A DNA stretch of 64,000 bases from Ochrobactrum sp. Marseille-Q0166 (GCF_014397025.1 NZ_JACJUO010000001.1:62001-126000); one strand, 5' to 3'. Positions 1 through 9,420 are shown, numbered from the stretch's first letter. The notes: generated by a model not told the origin, from the letters alone. Program-made: numbers and translations.

Positions 1-671
1 TCGACAGGCAGAAAATCGCGGATTTTCTTGGCAACCATCGGCGTGCGCCCCTGCCCGCCGCCAATATAGACGGCAAGGCCGAGTTCACCCGCTTCATTCT
101 TCTTAAGCTGCAAACCGATGTCATGCACCTGAATGGCCGCACGATCATGCTCGGAGCCGACAATCGCAATCTTGAACTTGCGCGGCAGATAGGAAAATTC
201 CGGATGCAGCGACGACCACTGACGCAGAATTTCTGCAAAGGGGCGAGGATCGGCAACTTCGTCGGCGGCAGCACCCGCAAAATGATCAGCGGTCACATTA
301 CGAATGCAATTGCCGGAAGTCTGGATTGCGTGCATTTCGACTTCGGCGAGCTCTTCGAGAATTTGCGGCACATCTTTCAGCGCTGGCCAGTTGTATTGAA
401 TGTTCTGACGCGTCGTGAAATGGGCAAAACCCCGATCATAATCACGCGCAATGGAGCCAAGCTTGCGCAACTGGCGGCTCGACAATGTGCCGTAGGGGAT
501 CGCAACACGCAGCATATAGGCATGTAATTGCAGATAGAGACCGTTCATCAACCGCAGCGGCTTGAACTGGTCTTCCGTCAATTCGCCAGCAAGGCGACGC
601 CCAACCTGATCCTTGAACTGTGCAACGCGGGCCGCAACAAAATCGCGGTCAAATTCATCATAACGATACAT
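1..671 (-). CDS. cysI: Sulfite/nitrite reductase hemoprotein subunit, N-terminal part (cut by window edge)
   Basis: The first 223 residues of a siroheme/4Fe-4S sulfite (or nitrite) reductase, which makes sulfide for cysteine synthesis. The ATG at 671-669 opens a frame running off the left edge. Residues 41-96 form the first ferredoxin-like half-domain (LMNGLYLQLHAYMLR, then FTTRQNIQYNW), and residues 119-133 carry the family signature SGNCIRNVTADHFAG. The cluster-binding cysteines lie beyond the window. It follows cysG and DUF2849 with short gaps, the usual rhizobial cysG-DUF2849-cysI order, and it needs the siroheme made by CysG. A nitrite reductase cannot be excluded without the C-terminal half, but the neighbours favour sulfite. 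Confidence 0.9.
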   Translation of the reverse strand, partial: MYRYDEFDRDFVAARVAQFKDQVGRRLAGELTEDQFKPLRLMNGLYLQLHAYMLRVAIPYGTLSSRQLRKLGSIARDYDRGFAHFTTRQNIQYNWPALKDVPQILEELAEVEMHAIQTSGNCIRNVTADHFAGAAADEVADPRPFAEILRQWSSLHPEFSYLPRKFKIAIVGSEHDRAAIQVHDIGLQLKKNEAGELGLAVYIGGGQGRTPMVAKKIRDFLPV

Positions 672-691
672 ATTTACTTCCGATATTCAGA

Positions 692-994
692 TCAGGAGGC
701 CTGCTTCAAAATTGATTGACCAAGCGTAATGATGGTCGGTCCGGACAATCGAATGCGTTCGCGCAACCGAATGGGATATAGCCCTTCGTCACGCTCTTCG
801 ACATCGATGACATTCACGTCGACAACCAGATTGGCTTTCGCAGCAACCTTGCCCGCTTCCTCAAGCGCGACTACCGCTTCCGCGTGGCGGGCAACAAGCG
901 CACCATCAATGGTTTCCTGCCATGATCCGTCAGCGCCAAGCCACACAGCCTGTCCATCGATGAGCCGGTTTGCGGTAAGAACTTTTACAGCCAT
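692..994 (-). CDS. DUF2849 family protein
   Basis: A 100-residue soluble protein without signal peptide or membrane segment. It matches the small DUF2849 family that sits between cysG and cysI in many alphaproteobacteria. Visible features are a basic start (MAVKVLTANRLIDG), a central alanine/valine-rich helix and a C-terminal part with paired Arg residues (RLRERIRLSGPTI). The gap to the cysG stop is 15 bp and to the cysI start 20 bp, so the three genes are probably one transcript. No catalytic motif is visible. A role in assimilatory sulfite reduction is inferred only from the conserved context. Confidence 0.8.
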   Translation of the reverse strand: MAVKVLTANRLIDGQAVWLGADGSWQETIDGALVARHAEAVVALEEAGKVAAKANLVVDVNVIDVEERDEGLYPIRLRERIRLSGPTIITLGQSILKQAS

Positions 995-1009
995 TTTCCC
1001 AATCCCTGA

Positions 1010-2437
1010 TTAAGCAGCAACGGACACAGGCTTTCGAGCCAGTGCTTCAGCTTTATCGATAGCAGCGCCTGCAACAGCATCGCCGATGATAACCATCACC
1101 GGACCCAAGAGCTCTTTGCGCTCTTCCAGAGACGGCAGATCTTTCAATGTTCCATGGAACAGCCGCTTATCCTTGCGGCTCGCATTCTCAACAACCGCGA
1201 CAGCCGTATCTTCATGCAGACCGGCAGAGATCAGACGGCTTGCGACCGAGGCCGCAACCGTTGCTCCCATATAAACGGCAATTGTTGCCCCGGAGACGGC
1301 AAGCTTGGCCCAGCCCGGCAGCACATCGCCTGCCATGTCGTGGCCCGTCGTAAACACCAGCGAGGAAGCAACACCACGCAAAGTCAGCGGCAGTTCCATA
1401 TCGGCGGCGGCTGCGAAAGCAGACGTTATGCCCGGCACGATCTCAAAGCCGATGCCGGCTGAACGCAAGGCCGCCATTTCTTCGCCCGCACGGCCAAACA
1501 CCAGCGGATCGCCTGCTTTGAGACGCACTACACGCTTGCCTTCGCGACCGAGCTTCACCAGCAGATCATTGATCTCGCTCTGGCTCTTGGAATGGCAACC
1601 CTTGCGCTTGCCAACCGAAAGACGCTCGGCATCACGACGACCCATGGCAATCACGCCTTCCGGCACGAGCGCGTCATGCACGATAACGTCGGCTTCCATC
1701 AGAACGCGATGCGCGCGCAGGGTCAGAAGGTCTTCTGCACCCGGACCAGCACCAACCAACCAGACATAACCCGCAGCATGTTCTCTTTGCTCGATTAATT
1801 CATTTGCAGCTTTGTATGCTGCTTCGCGATTTCCATTTTCAACAGCACGCGCTACGGATCCGGAGAAAAACCCACGCCAGAAGCTGCGGCGTGCCAAGCC
1901 TTTTGGCAAAAGCTTTTCGACCATCGGACGCCAGCTTTCGGCATAATGTGCAAGCTCACCAAGGCGGGGCGAGAAGGCCGCATCAATGCGCGCCCGCACC
2001 ATCTGCGCCAGAACCGGGGCCGAACCTTCGGTGCCAATGGCAATTGCAATTGGTGCGCGGTTGACGATGGCAGGGGTCAGGAAATCGCAGAGTGCAGGAC
2101 GGTCGACAACATTGACCGGAATTTTCTGCGCTTTGGCCGATGCTGCGATCACACGATCCTGATCTTCATCACCCGTGGCAACAAAAACCAGCTTCGCGCC
2201 TTCGAGAAGATCGGCGCTGAAAGATTGCGAAATATGTTGGGCGCTATGGCTTTCGATGAAGCTCGCCAAGGCTGGTTCGAGTTCTCGCGCAATGATGCGC
2301 AAACGAGCGGAGGTCTGGGCCACGAGCCGTGCTTTGTTGAGTGCTTCCTCGCCACCGCCGACAATAACCACCACCTCTTCCGAAACACGGAAGAAGGCGG
2401 GAAAATCAGCCAGAAGTCGTTGAGACGAAAGAGCCAC
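1010..2437 (-). CDS. cysG: Siroheme synthase CysG (dehydrogenase/ferrochelatase plus uroporphyrinogen-III methyltransferase)
   Basis: A 475-residue bifunctional enzyme making siroheme from uroporphyrinogen III. The N-terminal half (about 1-210) is the precorrin-2 dehydrogenase/ferrochelatase module, with an NAD-binding VVIVGGGEEAL near residue 24, VDRPALCDFLTPA near 111 and GTEGSAPVLAQMVR near 135. The C-terminal half (about 225-460) is the SAM-dependent methyltransferase, with GAGPGAEDLLTLRA near 229 and GDPLVFGRAGEE near 309. Length fits the fused CysG family. It is the first gene of the cysG-DUF2849-cysI group, and its product is the cofactor of the CysI reductase encoded downstream. Confidence 0.95.
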   Translation of the reverse strand: MALSSQRLLADFPAFFRVSEEVVVIVGGGEEALNKARLVAQTSARLRIIARELEPALASFIESHSAQHISQSFSADLLEGAKLVFVATGDEDQDRVIAASAKAQKIPVNVVDRPALCDFLTPAIVNRAPIAIAIGTEGSAPVLAQMVRARIDAAFSPRLGELAHYAESWRPMVEKLLPKGLARRSFWRGFFSGSVARAVENGNREAAYKAANELIEQREHAAGYVWLVGAGPGAEDLLTLRAHRVLMEADVIVHDALVPEGVIAMGRRDAERLSVGKRKGCHSKSQSEINDLLVKLGREGKRVVRLKAGDPLVFGRAGEEMAALRSAGIGFEIVPGITSAFAAAADMELPLTLRGVASSLVFTTGHDMAGDVLPGWAKLAVSGATIAVYMGATVAASVASRLISAGLHEDTAVAVVENASRKDKRLFHGTLKDLPSLEERKELLGPVMVIIGDAVAGAAIDKAEALARKPVSVAA

Positions 2438-2540
2438 AGCAGTATCCTTTTGAAGACTGCTGGCATTATCCCCGGACTGGCGAAATTTTATAAGAAACGG
2501 GCTTGCGTGCGCAAATCACGCGGAGCATCACTTTTTCTCA

Positions 2541-2577
2541 AAAAACAGATTTTGAGGATTTTAATTCCTAAAATCTG
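2541..2577 (-). terminator. AT-rich hairpin plus T-run before cysG
   Basis: On the minus strand CAGATTTTAGGA (2577-2566) pairs with TCCTCAAAATCTG (2558-2546), with one bulged base and a 7-nt loop, followed at once by TTTTTT (2545-2541 and neighbour). It lies about 140 bp after the yraN stop and about 100 bp before the cysG start. It could end the rsmI-yraN transcript or act as an attenuator in the cysG leader. The AT-rich stem makes its strength uncertain. Confidence 0.45.
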
Positions 2578-2611
2578 CAAATTATATCCCATAATTTTTG
2601 TAGGATTATTA

Positions 2612-2655
2612 TTTGAGCGCCGTGCGTCCTATTGGACGCACAAAGGACGCTCAAA
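2612..2655. repeat. Dispersed 36-bp palindromic repeat, copy 1 (yraN-cysG gap)
   Basis: An outer stem TTTGAGCG/CGCTCAAA (2612-2619, 2648-2655) encloses an inner stem GTGCGTCC/GGACGCAC (2622-2629, 2634-2641). The 36-bp core 2616-2651 matches the reverse complement of 31627-31662, upstream of glnD, at 32 of 36 positions by my hand alignment. Two copies 29 kb apart show it is a dispersed palindromic element. Confidence 0.8.
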
Positions 2656-2666
2656 CACTAAAAATG

Positions 2667-2712
2667 CGCATCGAGCTTTCCAAAAATCGATTCCGATTTT
2701 TGGGCCGATGCG
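2667..2712. repeat. Palindromic element abutting the yraN stop
   Basis: Nested inverted repeats: CGCATCG (2667-2673) with CGATGCG (2706-2712) outside, and CCAAAAATCG (2680-2689) with CGATTTTTGG (2694-2703) inside. The element ends 3 bp from the yraN stop codon, so it would form a stem-loop at the 3' end of that reading frame. Confidence 0.75.
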
Positions 2713-2715
2713 TGG

Positions 2716-3099
2716 CTAGCGGTAATTTCCAGAAGTGAAAAATGCTGGCACATGCTTTGGCCAGCGACGTGGCAACACAGCCACGAGGTCAAAACGCAGA
2801 GACAGTTTCGCGTAATCCTTTTGCCGTTGCAGCCACATATCGGCAGCTGCCTCAATCCGGCGCATGGCCTGCGGCGTGACAGCAAGCTGCGCTGCTTCAA
2901 CGCTTGTCCTTGCTTTGACTTCAACAATAAGAACAAGATTTCCGCGCCGCGCGATCAGATCAATTTCACCAAGCCGCGTGCGATACCGGCGTGCCACGAT
3001 GCGAAAGCCTTTGAGCATGAGCGCAAAAGCGGCAAGACGCTCGGCACTGTGTCCGCGAAAGAAAGCCATACGCTTTTTCTCGCGAAACTCGCTGCTCAT
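2716..3099 (-). CDS. yraN: YraN family (UPF0102) nuclease-like protein
   Basis: A 127-residue UPF0102 protein with the restriction-endonuclease-like core: Glu45 and Asp47 in RLGEIDLIA, then Glu60 and Lys62 in [10 protein letters not shown], followed by the helix [17 protein letters not shown]. The family is assumed to be a PD-(D/E)XK nuclease, possibly a Holliday-junction-type enzyme, but its activity is not settled. Its ATG overlaps the rsmI stop by one base (TGATG), so the two are translationally coupled, as in many proteobacteria. Confidence 0.9.
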   Translation of the reverse strand: MSSEFREKKRMAFFRGHSAERLAAFALMLKGFRIVARRYRTRLGEIDLIARRGNLVLIVEVKARTSVEAAQLAVTPQAMRRIEAAADMWLQRQKDYAKLSLRFDLVAVLPRRWPKHVPAFFTSGNYR

Positions 3100-4007
3100 C
3101 AGCCCTGCGCCTTCAACTGCATCAAGCGCTGATATAGCACTGATTTCTGCCCGCCAGTCATCTTGGCGGCCTCGCCTGCAGCTTTTGATGGCGGCAATTC
3201 CTGCGATAATGACAGCAACAGCTTGTCGATATCCTCTTCGCTCTGCGGACCGGCTTCCCCTGTTGGCGGACCAACCAGCAACACGACTTCACCGCGAATA
3301 CGATCTTCGCCATCAAATTGCTGTTTCAACTCACCGAGCGTCGCCGTTACGATGGTTTCATAGGCTTTGGTCAGCTCACGGCAAAGGGCTGCTTCACGCC
3401 CATCGCCAAAAACCTCAGCCATATCGGCCAGCGTTGTCGCCGTGCGGTTGGGCGATTCATAGAATACAAGCGTTGCTTCGATATTCTTGAGGCTTTCGAG
3501 CTTTGCAGTCTTCTGACCATGCTTGACCGGCAGAAAGCCGCAAAACATGAAAGCATCAGTCGGAAGTCCGGAAGCAGCGAGCGCCGCAAGAAGCGCAGAC
3601 GCCCCGGGCACTGGCACCACACGAATGCCTGCCTCACGGGCCTCGCCAACAAGACGAAAGCCCGGATCGGACACAAGCGGTGTGCCCGCATCAGACACCA
3701 ACGCCACGCTCTTTCCGCTTTCAAGGGCGGTGATCAGCTTTGCGCCTGCCTCGGCAGCATTATGCTCATGATAGCTGATCGGACGGCGCGAAATGCCATA
3801 ACGATCCAGCAAAACGCGCGTCACACGCGTATCTTCACAGGCCACAATGTCGGCACTCGCAAGCACTTCCAGCCCGCGCAGTGTCATGTCGCCGAGATTG
3901 CCAATCGGGGTCGAGACGATATAGAGCGCAGGTTCGATCGGACGTGCACGCTGGGCGGTGCCACCGACAACAAATTCGCGTTTCTGTTCGTCCAAAAATT
4001 CACTCAT
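3099..4007 (-). CDS. rsmI: 16S rRNA 2'-O-ribose C1402 methyltransferase RsmI
   Basis: A 302-residue SAM-dependent methyltransferase of the tetrapyrrole-methylase fold that modifies C1402 in the 16S rRNA decoding centre. The family start motif [22 protein letters not shown] is near residue 28, followed by [16 protein letters not shown], then [13 protein letters not shown] (near 104) and [16 protein letters not shown]. The C-terminal tail ends in helices typical of RsmI. It lies upstream of yraN with a one-base overlap. A palindromic repeat lies just upstream, between it and hemW. Confidence 0.95.
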   Translation of the reverse strand: MSEFLDEQKREFVVGGTAQRARPIEPALYIVSTPIGNLGDMTLRGLEVLASADIVACEDTRVTRVLLDRYGISRRPISYHEHNAAEAGAKLITALESGKSVALVSDAGTPLVSDPGFRLVGEAREAGIRVVPVPGASALLAALAASGLPTDAFMFCGFLPVKHGQKTAKLESLKNIEATLVFYESPNRTATTLADMAEVFGDGREAALCRELTKAYETIVTATLGELKQQFDGEDRIRGEVVLLVGPPTGEAGPQSEEDIDKLLLSLSQELPPSKAAGEAAKMTGGQKSVLYQRLMQLKAQG

Positions 4008-4024
4008 TACCTGTCCTTATTGCC

Positions 4025-4069
4025 GCATGTCGTTATCGGGAAACCGGTTCCCACTTTCCCGCGACATGC
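4025..4069. repeat. GCATG-type palindromic element next to the hemW stop
   Basis: GCATGTCG (4025-4032) pairs with CGACATGC (4062-4069), with an inner GGGAA/TTCCC hairpin (around 4038-4052). Its end is 1 bp from the hemW stop codon (4071-4073). It resembles the element at 5951-6003 in layout: GCATG arm, ATC/TCG, a pyrimidine-rich CCCACTTT segment, CATGC arm. Confidence 0.75.
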
Positions 4070-4070
4070 G

Positions 4071-5279
4071 CTAAGCCGCCAGATCAGCCACCAGCGCATC
4101 AAGCACCAGCGCGCCATCTGGCGTTGCACGGATGAAGCTTCCATCCATTTTTTCGATCATGCCCGATGCGACCAGCCTTTCAAGGCGCTTGCGATCGATA
4201 TCGTGGCCCGTCAAACGCTGATAACGCGCAAGATCAATGCCTTCGCGCAACCGCAATCCCATCATCAGAAACTCGTCGCCCTGCGGTTCACCGTCGAGAT
4301 GCTCTTCCTCGACAATACCGTGGCCATGGGTTGCCACTTTTTCCAGCCATGTTTCAGGATGCTTCTCGGTCATAGTGACCGTGCGCAGGCCGTTTTCGAC
4401 AAAACGTCCATGTGCGCCGGGACCAATCCCGACATATTGTCCATAGCGCCAGTAAACCAGATTGTGTTGCGATTCTCGCCCCGGCACGGCATGGTTTGAA
4501 ATCTCATAGGCCGGAAGACCATGCTCCGCTGTGATCTTTTGCGTCTCTTCATAAAGAGCGGCAGCGTGATCCGGGTCCGGTGTGGTGAGCTTGCCCGCCT
4601 TCCAGAGATTATAGAATTGCGTGCCTTCTTCAATCGTCAGCTGGTACAGGGAGAGATGATCGGCGGCAAGACCGATGGCTTCTTTCAGCTCTTCGCGCCA
4701 GGCTTCAATGGTCTGATTGGGACGCGCGTAGATGAGATCGAACGACAGACGCGGGAAAATTTCACGCGCAAGCCGGATTGCCGCCTTGGCTTCTTCAACC
4801 GAATGCATACGACCCAGACGGCGCAGATCAGGATCGTTCAGCGCCTGGATGCCAAGCGAGACGCGATTGACGCCCGCTGCACGATAACCACGGAAACGAT
4901 CAGCCTCCACGCTTGTCGGATTGGCTTCCAGTGTCACTTCAATATCGGGCGCGACAGTCCAGCGCGACGCAATACCATCAAGCAGACTGCCAACCGTCGA
5001 GGGCTGCATCAGCGACGGCGTACCGCCGCCCAAAAAGATGCTGGTGACGGTGCGCGGGCCTGTGCGGGCGCGCAATGTGTCCATCTCGCGGTTGAAAGCT
5101 TCCGCAAAGCGCGGCTGATCAACCGGCTGATGACGCACGTGGCTGTTGAAGTCGCAATAAGGACATTTTGCCAGACAGAACGGCCAGTGCAGATAAACGC
5201 CAAACGCCGTTTCTCCATCTGCACGCGCAATCGGCAGAATATTCGCTGAAGCGTCAGGTGGAGAAAAATGATGGTTCAT
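4071..5279 (-). CDS. hemW: Radical SAM heme chaperone HemW
   Basis: A 402-residue radical-SAM protein of the HemW (formerly HemN-like) type, thought to deliver heme to target proteins rather than oxidise coproporphyrinogen. The cluster motif is Cys35-x3-Cys39-x2-Cys42 in [12 protein letters not shown], followed by FLGGGTPSL (SAM-binding) and [12 protein letters not shown]-terminal HemN domain runs to [10 protein letters not shown]. The short N-terminus and the DFN context fit HemW rather than true HemN. It overlaps the rdgB stop by 4 bp, so rdgB-hemW is a coupled pair. Confidence 0.9.
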   Translation of the reverse strand: MNHHFSPPDASANILPIARADGETAFGVYLHWPFCLAKCPYCDFNSHVRHQPVDQPRFAEAFNREMDTLRARTGPRTVTSIFLGGGTPSLMQPSTVGSLLDGIASRWTVAPDIEVTLEANPTSVEADRFRGYRAAGVNRVSLGIQALNDPDLRRLGRMHSVEEAKAAIRLAREIFPRLSFDLIYARPNQTIEAWREELKEAIGLAADHLSLYQLTIEEGTQFYNLWKAGKLTTPDPDHAAALYEETQKITAEHGLPAYEISNHAVPGRESQHNLVYWRYGQYVGIGPGAHGRFVENGLRTVTMTEKHPETWLEKVATHGHGIVEEEHLDGEPQGDEFLMMGLRLREGIDLARYQRLTGHDIDRKRLERLVASGMIEKMDGSFIRATPDGALVLDALVADLAA

Positions 5280-5938
5280 CCGAGCGTATCCGAAACAACA
5301 CCAAGCGCCTTTTCAGCAAAGAGCTTGAAGGCACGCGCACGATGCGAAAGCGCAGACGCATCGCCCGGCGTCCAGCCGTGCTTCTCGTCAGCAGTCATTT
5401 CACCAAAAGTCTTTTCATAGCCATCCGGCTTGAAGACCGGATCATAACCGAAGCCGATATCGCCACGCGGAGGCCAGATCAGCGTGCCTTCCACTTCGCC
5501 GCGATAATATTGTGCTTCGCCATCGGGCCATGCAAGGCAGATTACGGATACAAAGCGCGCCTTGCGCTCGGCAGGCGTGAGAGCACCCTTTTCCTGCAGA
5601 AGATCTTCGACCTTGCGCATCGCCATATTGAAATCGCGCGTGCCGTCTTTGGTCTCTGCCCAGTCAGCCGTGTAAACGCCCGGATCGCCATCCAGCGCAT
5701 CAACCATCAGGCCGGAATCATCAGACAGAGACGGCAAACCAGTGCCCTTTGCCGCAGCGAGCGCTTTGATATAGGCGTTCTGCTCAAATGTCGTGCCGGT
5801 TTCTTCCGGCTCCGGCAGGCCGAGAGCTGCAACAGAACTGACCTCAAAGCCAAACGGGGCGAGCAGCCCGTCGAATTCGCGCAATTTGCCAGCATTGTGC
5901 GATGCGACGATCAGTTTGCCTTTTTCGAGGTTTCTCAT
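5276..5938 (-). CDS. rdgB: Non-canonical purine NTP pyrophosphatase RdgB (dITP/XTP)
   Basis: A 220-residue Ham1/RdgB-family enzyme that hydrolyses dITP and XTP and keeps deaminated purines out of DNA. Visible motifs are [14 protein letters not shown] (residues 9-22), [32 protein letters not shown], and the C-terminal [15 protein letters not shown]. Length is normal. An AGGTAGAA ribosome site precedes the ATG. It is the first gene of the rdgB-hemW pair and usually lies near rph, which is 0.5 kb upstream here with a VOC gene between. Confidence 0.95.
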   Translation of the reverse strand: MRNLEKGKLIVASHNAGKLREFDGLLAPFGFEVSSVAALGLPEPEETGTTFEQNAYIKALAAAKGTGLPSLSDDSGLMVDALDGDPGVYTADWAETKDGTRDFNMAMRKVEDLLQEKGALTPAERKARFVSVICLAWPDGEAQYYRGEVEGTLIWPPRGDIGFGYDPVFKPDGYEKTFGEMTADEKHGWTPGDASALSHRARAFKLFAEKALGVVSDTLG

Positions 5939-5950
5939 TTCAGTTCTACC

Positions 5951-6003
5951 TTTTTACGCATGATCTTATCCGAAGTTGGCTTCCCACTTTTCGGGATCAT
6001 GCT
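5951..6003. repeat. GCATGATC palindromic element between the VOC gene and rdgB
   Basis: GCATGATC (5958-5965) pairs with GATCATGC (5995-6002), with CCGAA/TTCGG inside. It shares TTTTTACGCAT...CACTTTT with the cores at 9256-9311 and 45635-45690, so it belongs to the same broad family. It directly abuts the VOC stop codon (6004-6006). Confidence 0.75.
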
Positions 6004-6408
6004 TTAGCTCCAAAGTTTCGGCTCGGCGAATTCCAGCGAATTGCCGGAGGGATCGCGAAAATAAATCGAACGCGCGCCATTGGGCCATTCGAAATCAGCC
6101 TCGATAGCAATATCGTGCTTTTCGAGATGGTTGCGCCAGTCATCGATCTCATGACGCGTGGCCGCAAAACACACGTGCCCCGGACCAGACGTTCCATGTG
6201 ATGGAACCGGCAACGATCCGGATGCCACTGGTTTCAGCGTTTCTTCCGCTTTAAACAACAGCAAGATTCCGTCGCCACAGTGGAAGAATGCATTTCGTTC
6301 ACTCACCTTGCCCACCGGCTCAAGCCCGATAATGTCGCGATAAAATTCAATCGCTTCGGCAACATCACGGACATAGAGCGCGGTTTCAAGAATGCGGGAT
6401 GCTTGCAC
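6004..6408 (-). CDS. VOC family (glyoxalase/dioxygenase-fold) protein
   Basis: A 134-residue single vicinal-oxygen-chelate protein with paired beta-alpha-beta-beta-beta motifs: LETALYVRDVAEAIEFYRDI at the start, GPGHVCFAA near residue 77, and YFRDPSGNSLEFAEP at the end. The usual first metal ligand is not obvious near the N-terminus, while His in GHVCF and Glu in SLEFAE could bind metal, so the substrate cannot be named. The start is a GTG at 6408. It lies between rph and rdgB in the same direction. Glyoxalase-like or resistance-type activity is only a family-level guess. Confidence 0.8.
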   Translation of the reverse strand: MQASRILETALYVRDVAEAIEFYRDIIGLEPVGKVSERNAFFHCGDGILLLFKAEETLKPVASGSLPVPSHGTSGPGHVCFAATRHEIDDWRNHLEKHDIAIEADFEWPNGARSIYFRDPSGNSLEFAEPKLWS

Positions 6409-6447
6409 AGCTTCGGCCCTCTCGTGAATAAAAGAAGGCCCTAACTA

Positions 6448-7164
6448 TCAGGCAAGAGCTGCTTTCTGCAACTCGACGAGCTGATTAATACCGTTGCGAG
6501 CAAGTTTCATGAGGGCTGCAAACTCTTCTTCAGAGAATGGTGTTCCTTCAGCCGTGCCCTGAATTTCTACAATGCCGCCCTTGCCGGTCATCACGAAATT
6601 GCTGTCGGTTTCAGCAGCCGAATCTTCAGCATAATCGAGATCAAGCACAGGCTGGCCTTCATAGATACCGCAGGAAATGGCCGCGATATGGTCTTTGAGC
6701 ACTTTTTCAATGCGGATCATCTGGCGTGCTTCCATCCAACGCAGGCAATCATGCAGCGCAATGAAACCGCCAGTGATAGAAGCCGTACGCGTGCCACCGT
6801 CAGCCTGAATGACGTCGCAGTCAACCGTGATCTGATATTCGCCCAATGCCTGAAGATCAACGACAGCGCGCAATGAACGGCCAATCAGACGCTGAATTTC
6901 CTGCGTGCGACCACCCTGCTTGCCAGCCGCTGCTTCACGGCGCATACGATCGCCGGTGGAGCGTGGCAGCATGCCATATTCTGCGGTGACCCAGCCTTTG
7001 CCGGAATTGCGCATCCAGCCCGGCACCTTTTCCTCTAAGCTTGCCGTGCAAAGAACATGGGTGTCACCAAACTTCACAAGGCACGAACCTTCGGCGTGTT
7101 TGGAGACGCCGCGCTCAAAAGAGACGGCACGCATTTCATCAGCAGCGCGCTTGGATGGACGCAT
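6448..7164 (-). CDS. rph: Ribonuclease PH
   Basis: A 238-residue phosphorolytic 3'-5' exoribonuclease that trims tRNA 3' ends. Family motifs are [18 protein letters not shown] at the start, [21 protein letters not shown] near residue 84, [19 protein letters not shown] near 116, and [14 protein letters not shown] near the end. Length is typical. A GAGGAAA ribosome site precedes the ATG. It is divergent from hrcA with 185 bp between, an arrangement conserved in rhizobia. Confidence 0.96.
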   Translation of the reverse strand: MRPSKRAADEMRAVSFERGVSKHAEGSCLVKFGDTHVLCTASLEEKVPGWMRNSGKGWVTAEYGMLPRSTGDRMRREAAAGKQGGRTQEIQRLIGRSLRAVVDLQALGEYQITVDCDVIQADGGTRTASITGGFIALHDCLRWMEARQMIRIEKVLKDHIAAISCGIYEGQPVLDLDYAEDSAAETDSNFVMTGKGGIVEIQGTAEGTPFSEEEFAALMKLARNGINQLVELQKAALA

Positions 7165-7286
7165 CGTATTTCCTCAATTCGTTTTTCGTTGCGGCTTTTT
7201 AGGCTTGTCGCGCTCGAATGGAAAGGAATTTCGCATGATCCTTCAAGAGAGATGTTGAGAGAAGTGTCATTATGAGCGCAAAGCCT

Positions 7287-7314
7287 TTGACGCGTTGGGT
7301 TGCTCGCTTATATT
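7287..7314 (+). promoter_or_regulatory. Sigma-70-like promoter for hrcA
   Basis: TTGACG (7287-7292) and TATATT (7309-7314) are separated by 16 bp, which would start transcription about 30 bp before hrcA. No CIRCE inverted repeat (TTAGCACTC-N9-GAGTGCTAA) is visible here, so hrcA does not appear to repress itself through a CIRCE site. Confidence 0.5.
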
Positions 7315-7349
7315 TATAGTCTGTAAATTCAAGGGTTCGCATTGAGACC

Positions 7350-8420
7350 ATGATCAAGTCGCCGGAACATCAATTGCTTAATTCGCTTGACCAGCGGTCA
7401 CGCGATATTTTCCGACTGATCGTTGACAGCTACCTCAATGATGGCGATCCGGTCGGCTCCCGCAACCTCTCGCGCCTGCTGCCGCACAGTCTTTCGCCCG
7501 CCACGATCCGTAATGTGATGAGCGATCTGGAGCAACTCGGCCTCATTTATGCTCCGCATATTTCTGCCGGACGCCTGCCGACACAGATTGGCCTGCGTTT
7601 CTTTGTCGATGCTTTCATGGAAGTGGGTGATCTGCGCCCTGATGAACGCTCTTCCATTGAAGCACAGGTGCGTTCAGCTGGCATGAACAATTCGGTCGAA
7701 AGCGTTCTGACAGAAGCCAGCCAGGTTCTCTCTGGCTTGTCGCGCGGTGCAGGCCTTGTGCTTGCCACAAAGACCGAGGGCGCGCTCAAACATATTGAAT
7801 TCGTGCGTTTGGAGCCTACTCGCGCTCTGGCCGTTCTCGTGATGCAGAACGGGGATGTTGAAAACCGCGTTATCAATCTGCCGGTCGGAATTTCGACGTC
7901 GCAATTGGTCGAAGCATCAAACTTTCTCAATGCGCATATTCATGGATACACCCTGTCTGAAGCAAAATCTGAGTTGGAAAAGCTTTCGCAAGAGACACGA
8001 CAGGAGCTCGACCAACTCTCACAAGAACTGGTAGAGCAAGGCATTGCTGTTTGGAGTGGTGCTGGTTCGGATCAGCCTGCCCGGCTTATCGTACGCGGTC
8101 GTGCCAATCTGCTTGAGAACATTCATGCACAGGACGACATTGAGCGGCTGCGCCATCTTTTTGATGACCTCGAAACCAAGGATGGTATGATCCAGCTGCT
8201 CGATCTGGCTGAATCGGGTTCTGGTGTGCGCATCTTTATCGGTTCCGAAAATAAATTATTTTCACTTTCGGGTTCATCGTTAGTGGTGGCACCCTATCGC
8301 GATAGTGAACAACGGGTGGTTGGTGCACTTGGCGTCATCGGCCCGACCCGACTTAATTACGCGCGTATCGTGCCAATGGTCGATTATACGGCACAAATCG
8401 TATCGCGATTGCTGCGTTAA
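7350..8420 (+). CDS. hrcA: Heat-inducible transcription repressor HrcA
   Basis: A 356-residue HrcA repressor that binds CIRCE operators of chaperonin genes and responds to GroEL. The N-terminal winged helix includes [25 protein letters not shown] (about 46-70) followed by [16 protein letters not shown]. The rest is the GAF-like/insertion domain with [19 protein letters not shown] strands and a C-terminal [19 protein letters not shown]. It is followed 97 bp later by grpE, the common alphaproteobacterial pairing. Targets such as groESL would lie elsewhere. Confidence 0.96.
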   Translation: MIKSPEHQLLNSLDQRSRDIFRLIVDSYLNDGDPVGSRNLSRLLPHSLSPATIRNVMSDLEQLGLIYAPHISAGRLPTQIGLRFFVDAFMEVGDLRPDERSSIEAQVRSAGMNNSVESVLTEASQVLSGLSRGAGLVLATKTEGALKHIEFVRLEPTRALAVLVMQNGDVENRVINLPVGISTSQLVEASNFLNAHIHGYTLSEAKSELEKLSQETRQELDQLSQELVEQGIAVWSGAGSDQPARLIVRGRANLLENIHAQDDIERLRHLFDDLETKDGMIQLLDLAESGSGVRIFIGSENKLFSLSGSSLVVAPYRDSEQRVVGALGVIGPTRLNYARIVPMVDYTAQIVSRLLR

Positions 8421-8453
8421 GTTGTCAGACTTACCAAGGCCCGGAAATTAGAC

Positions 8454-8482
8454 CTTGATTTTAACGCCGCGAAACTCGATAT
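8454..8482 (+). promoter_or_regulatory. Sigma-32 (RpoH)-like promoter for grpE
   Basis: CTTGAT (8454-8459), a 17-bp spacer and CGATAT (8477-8482) fit the alphaproteobacterial RpoH pattern and closely resemble the hsp20 promoter CTTGAA-N17-CCATAT at 13467-13495. It sits between the hrcA stop and the grpE start. Confidence 0.5.
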
Positions 8483-8517
8483 CCGGCCTAAACATATTTC
8501 AAGACGGAAGACACAAA

Positions 8518-9201
8518 ATGGCTGATGAAAAAAACACACCTGAAACCCCCGATCTTGAGCAGCGCGATATCAACAATCCTCGTGATCGTGATGCGCTGAA
8601 GCGTGCTGCCGACGATTTTCTAAAAAGCCGCAAGGCTGAAGCCCGCGCTGAGGTCGAAAAAGATGAGGTTGATGCTGAGAACCTTGCTGCCAACACCATT
8701 GCAGCGCTCGAAGCAGACAATGCTGAACTGAAAGACCAGATGCTGCGTCTGGTTGCCGAAATGGAGAACCTGCGCAAACGCACCCAGCGTGATGTACAGG
8801 ACGCTCGCACCTATGCAGTCACCAACTTTGCCCGTGACATGCTTTCAGTATCTGACAATTTGCGCCGCGCACAGGATGCGATTCCGGCAGATGCGCTGGA
8901 AAGTGACGCAAATCTGAAATCACTCGCCGAAGGCGTGGAAATGACCGAGCGCGCGATGCTGCAGGCATTGGAACGCCACGGCGTAACGAAGCTTGATCCG
9001 GAAGGTCAGAAGTTCGACCCGAACTTCCATCAGGCGATGTTTGAAGTTCCTAATCCGGAGCTGCCAAACAATACCGTCGTTCAGGTTGTTCAGGCAGGCT
9101 ACGCGATTGGTGATCGTGTGCTGCGCCCGGCGATGGTCGGTGTTTCCAAGGGTGGCCCGAAGGTTGCAGCAGATACTACACCTGAGGGGAATGCCGAATA
9201 A
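8518..9201 (+). CDS. grpE: Nucleotide exchange factor GrpE
   Basis: A 227-residue co-chaperone that exchanges nucleotide on DnaK. It has an acidic, disordered N-terminus, a long helix ([20 protein letters not shown], then [18 protein letters not shown]) and the GrpE signature region [24 protein letters not shown] with [22 protein letters not shown] chose the ATG at 8518 (MADEKN), preceded by GACGGAAG, over an upstream start at 8455 that overlaps the predicted promoter. A strong terminator follows 130 bp downstream. Confidence 0.95.
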   Translation: MADEKNTPETPDLEQRDINNPRDRDALKRAADDFLKSRKAEARAEVEKDEVDAENLAANTIAALEADNAELKDQMLRLVAEMENLRKRTQRDVQDARTYAVTNFARDMLSVSDNLRRAQDAIPADALESDANLKSLAEGVEMTERAMLQALERHGVTKLDPEGQKFDPNFHQAMFEVPNPELPNNTVVQVVQAGYAIGDRVLRPAMVGVSKGGPKVAADTTPEGNAE

Positions 9202-9213
9202 AAAGACGCTTGG

Positions 9214-9311
9214 AGCAGCTCCGGTTAAACGGAGTCGTTGCAACCATTCCATCTTTTTGTTTTTACGCATTATCCTACGCAAAACCGCTTCGCACTTTTG
9301 CTGGAAATGCT
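9214..9311. repeat. Composite ~100-bp palindromic repeat (Bru-RS-like), copy 1
   Basis: The 56-bp core 9256-9311 matches 45635-45690 at 54 of 56 positions. A 15-bp left block AGCAGCTCCGGTTAA (9214-9228) is also shared (14 of 15) with 45601-45615. GCATT/AATGC and GCAAAA/TTTTGC give the palindrome. It resembles the roughly 105-bp Bru-RS elements described in Brucella; that identity is from memory, not a search. Confidence 0.8.
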
Positions 9312-9330
9312 TTGGTTCCAAACATCGGAG

Positions 9331-9364
9331 AAAGAGCGGCGAGCAGCCTCGCCGCTCTTTCTTT
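9331..9364 (+). terminator. Intrinsic terminator after grpE
   Basis: AAAGAGCGGCGAG (9331-9343) pairs perfectly with CTCGCCGCTCTTT (9348-9360) around a CAGC loop and runs into TCTTTTT. This is a textbook rho-independent terminator closing hrcA-grpE. Confidence 0.9.
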
Positions 9365-9420
9365 TTATGTTTATTCCTCAAATTTAAGTATAGGCTCAAT
9401 AGAAGCCGGGAGGCCTGCGC

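Noticed and set aside
1946..2719. Plus-strand reading frame of 257 codons opposite cysG
   Set aside because: It is antisense to the well-conserved cysG dehydrogenase domain and resembles no family.
7165..7349. CIRCE operator before hrcA
   Set aside because: I looked for TTAGCACTC-N9-GAGTGCTAA or close variants on both strands and found none.
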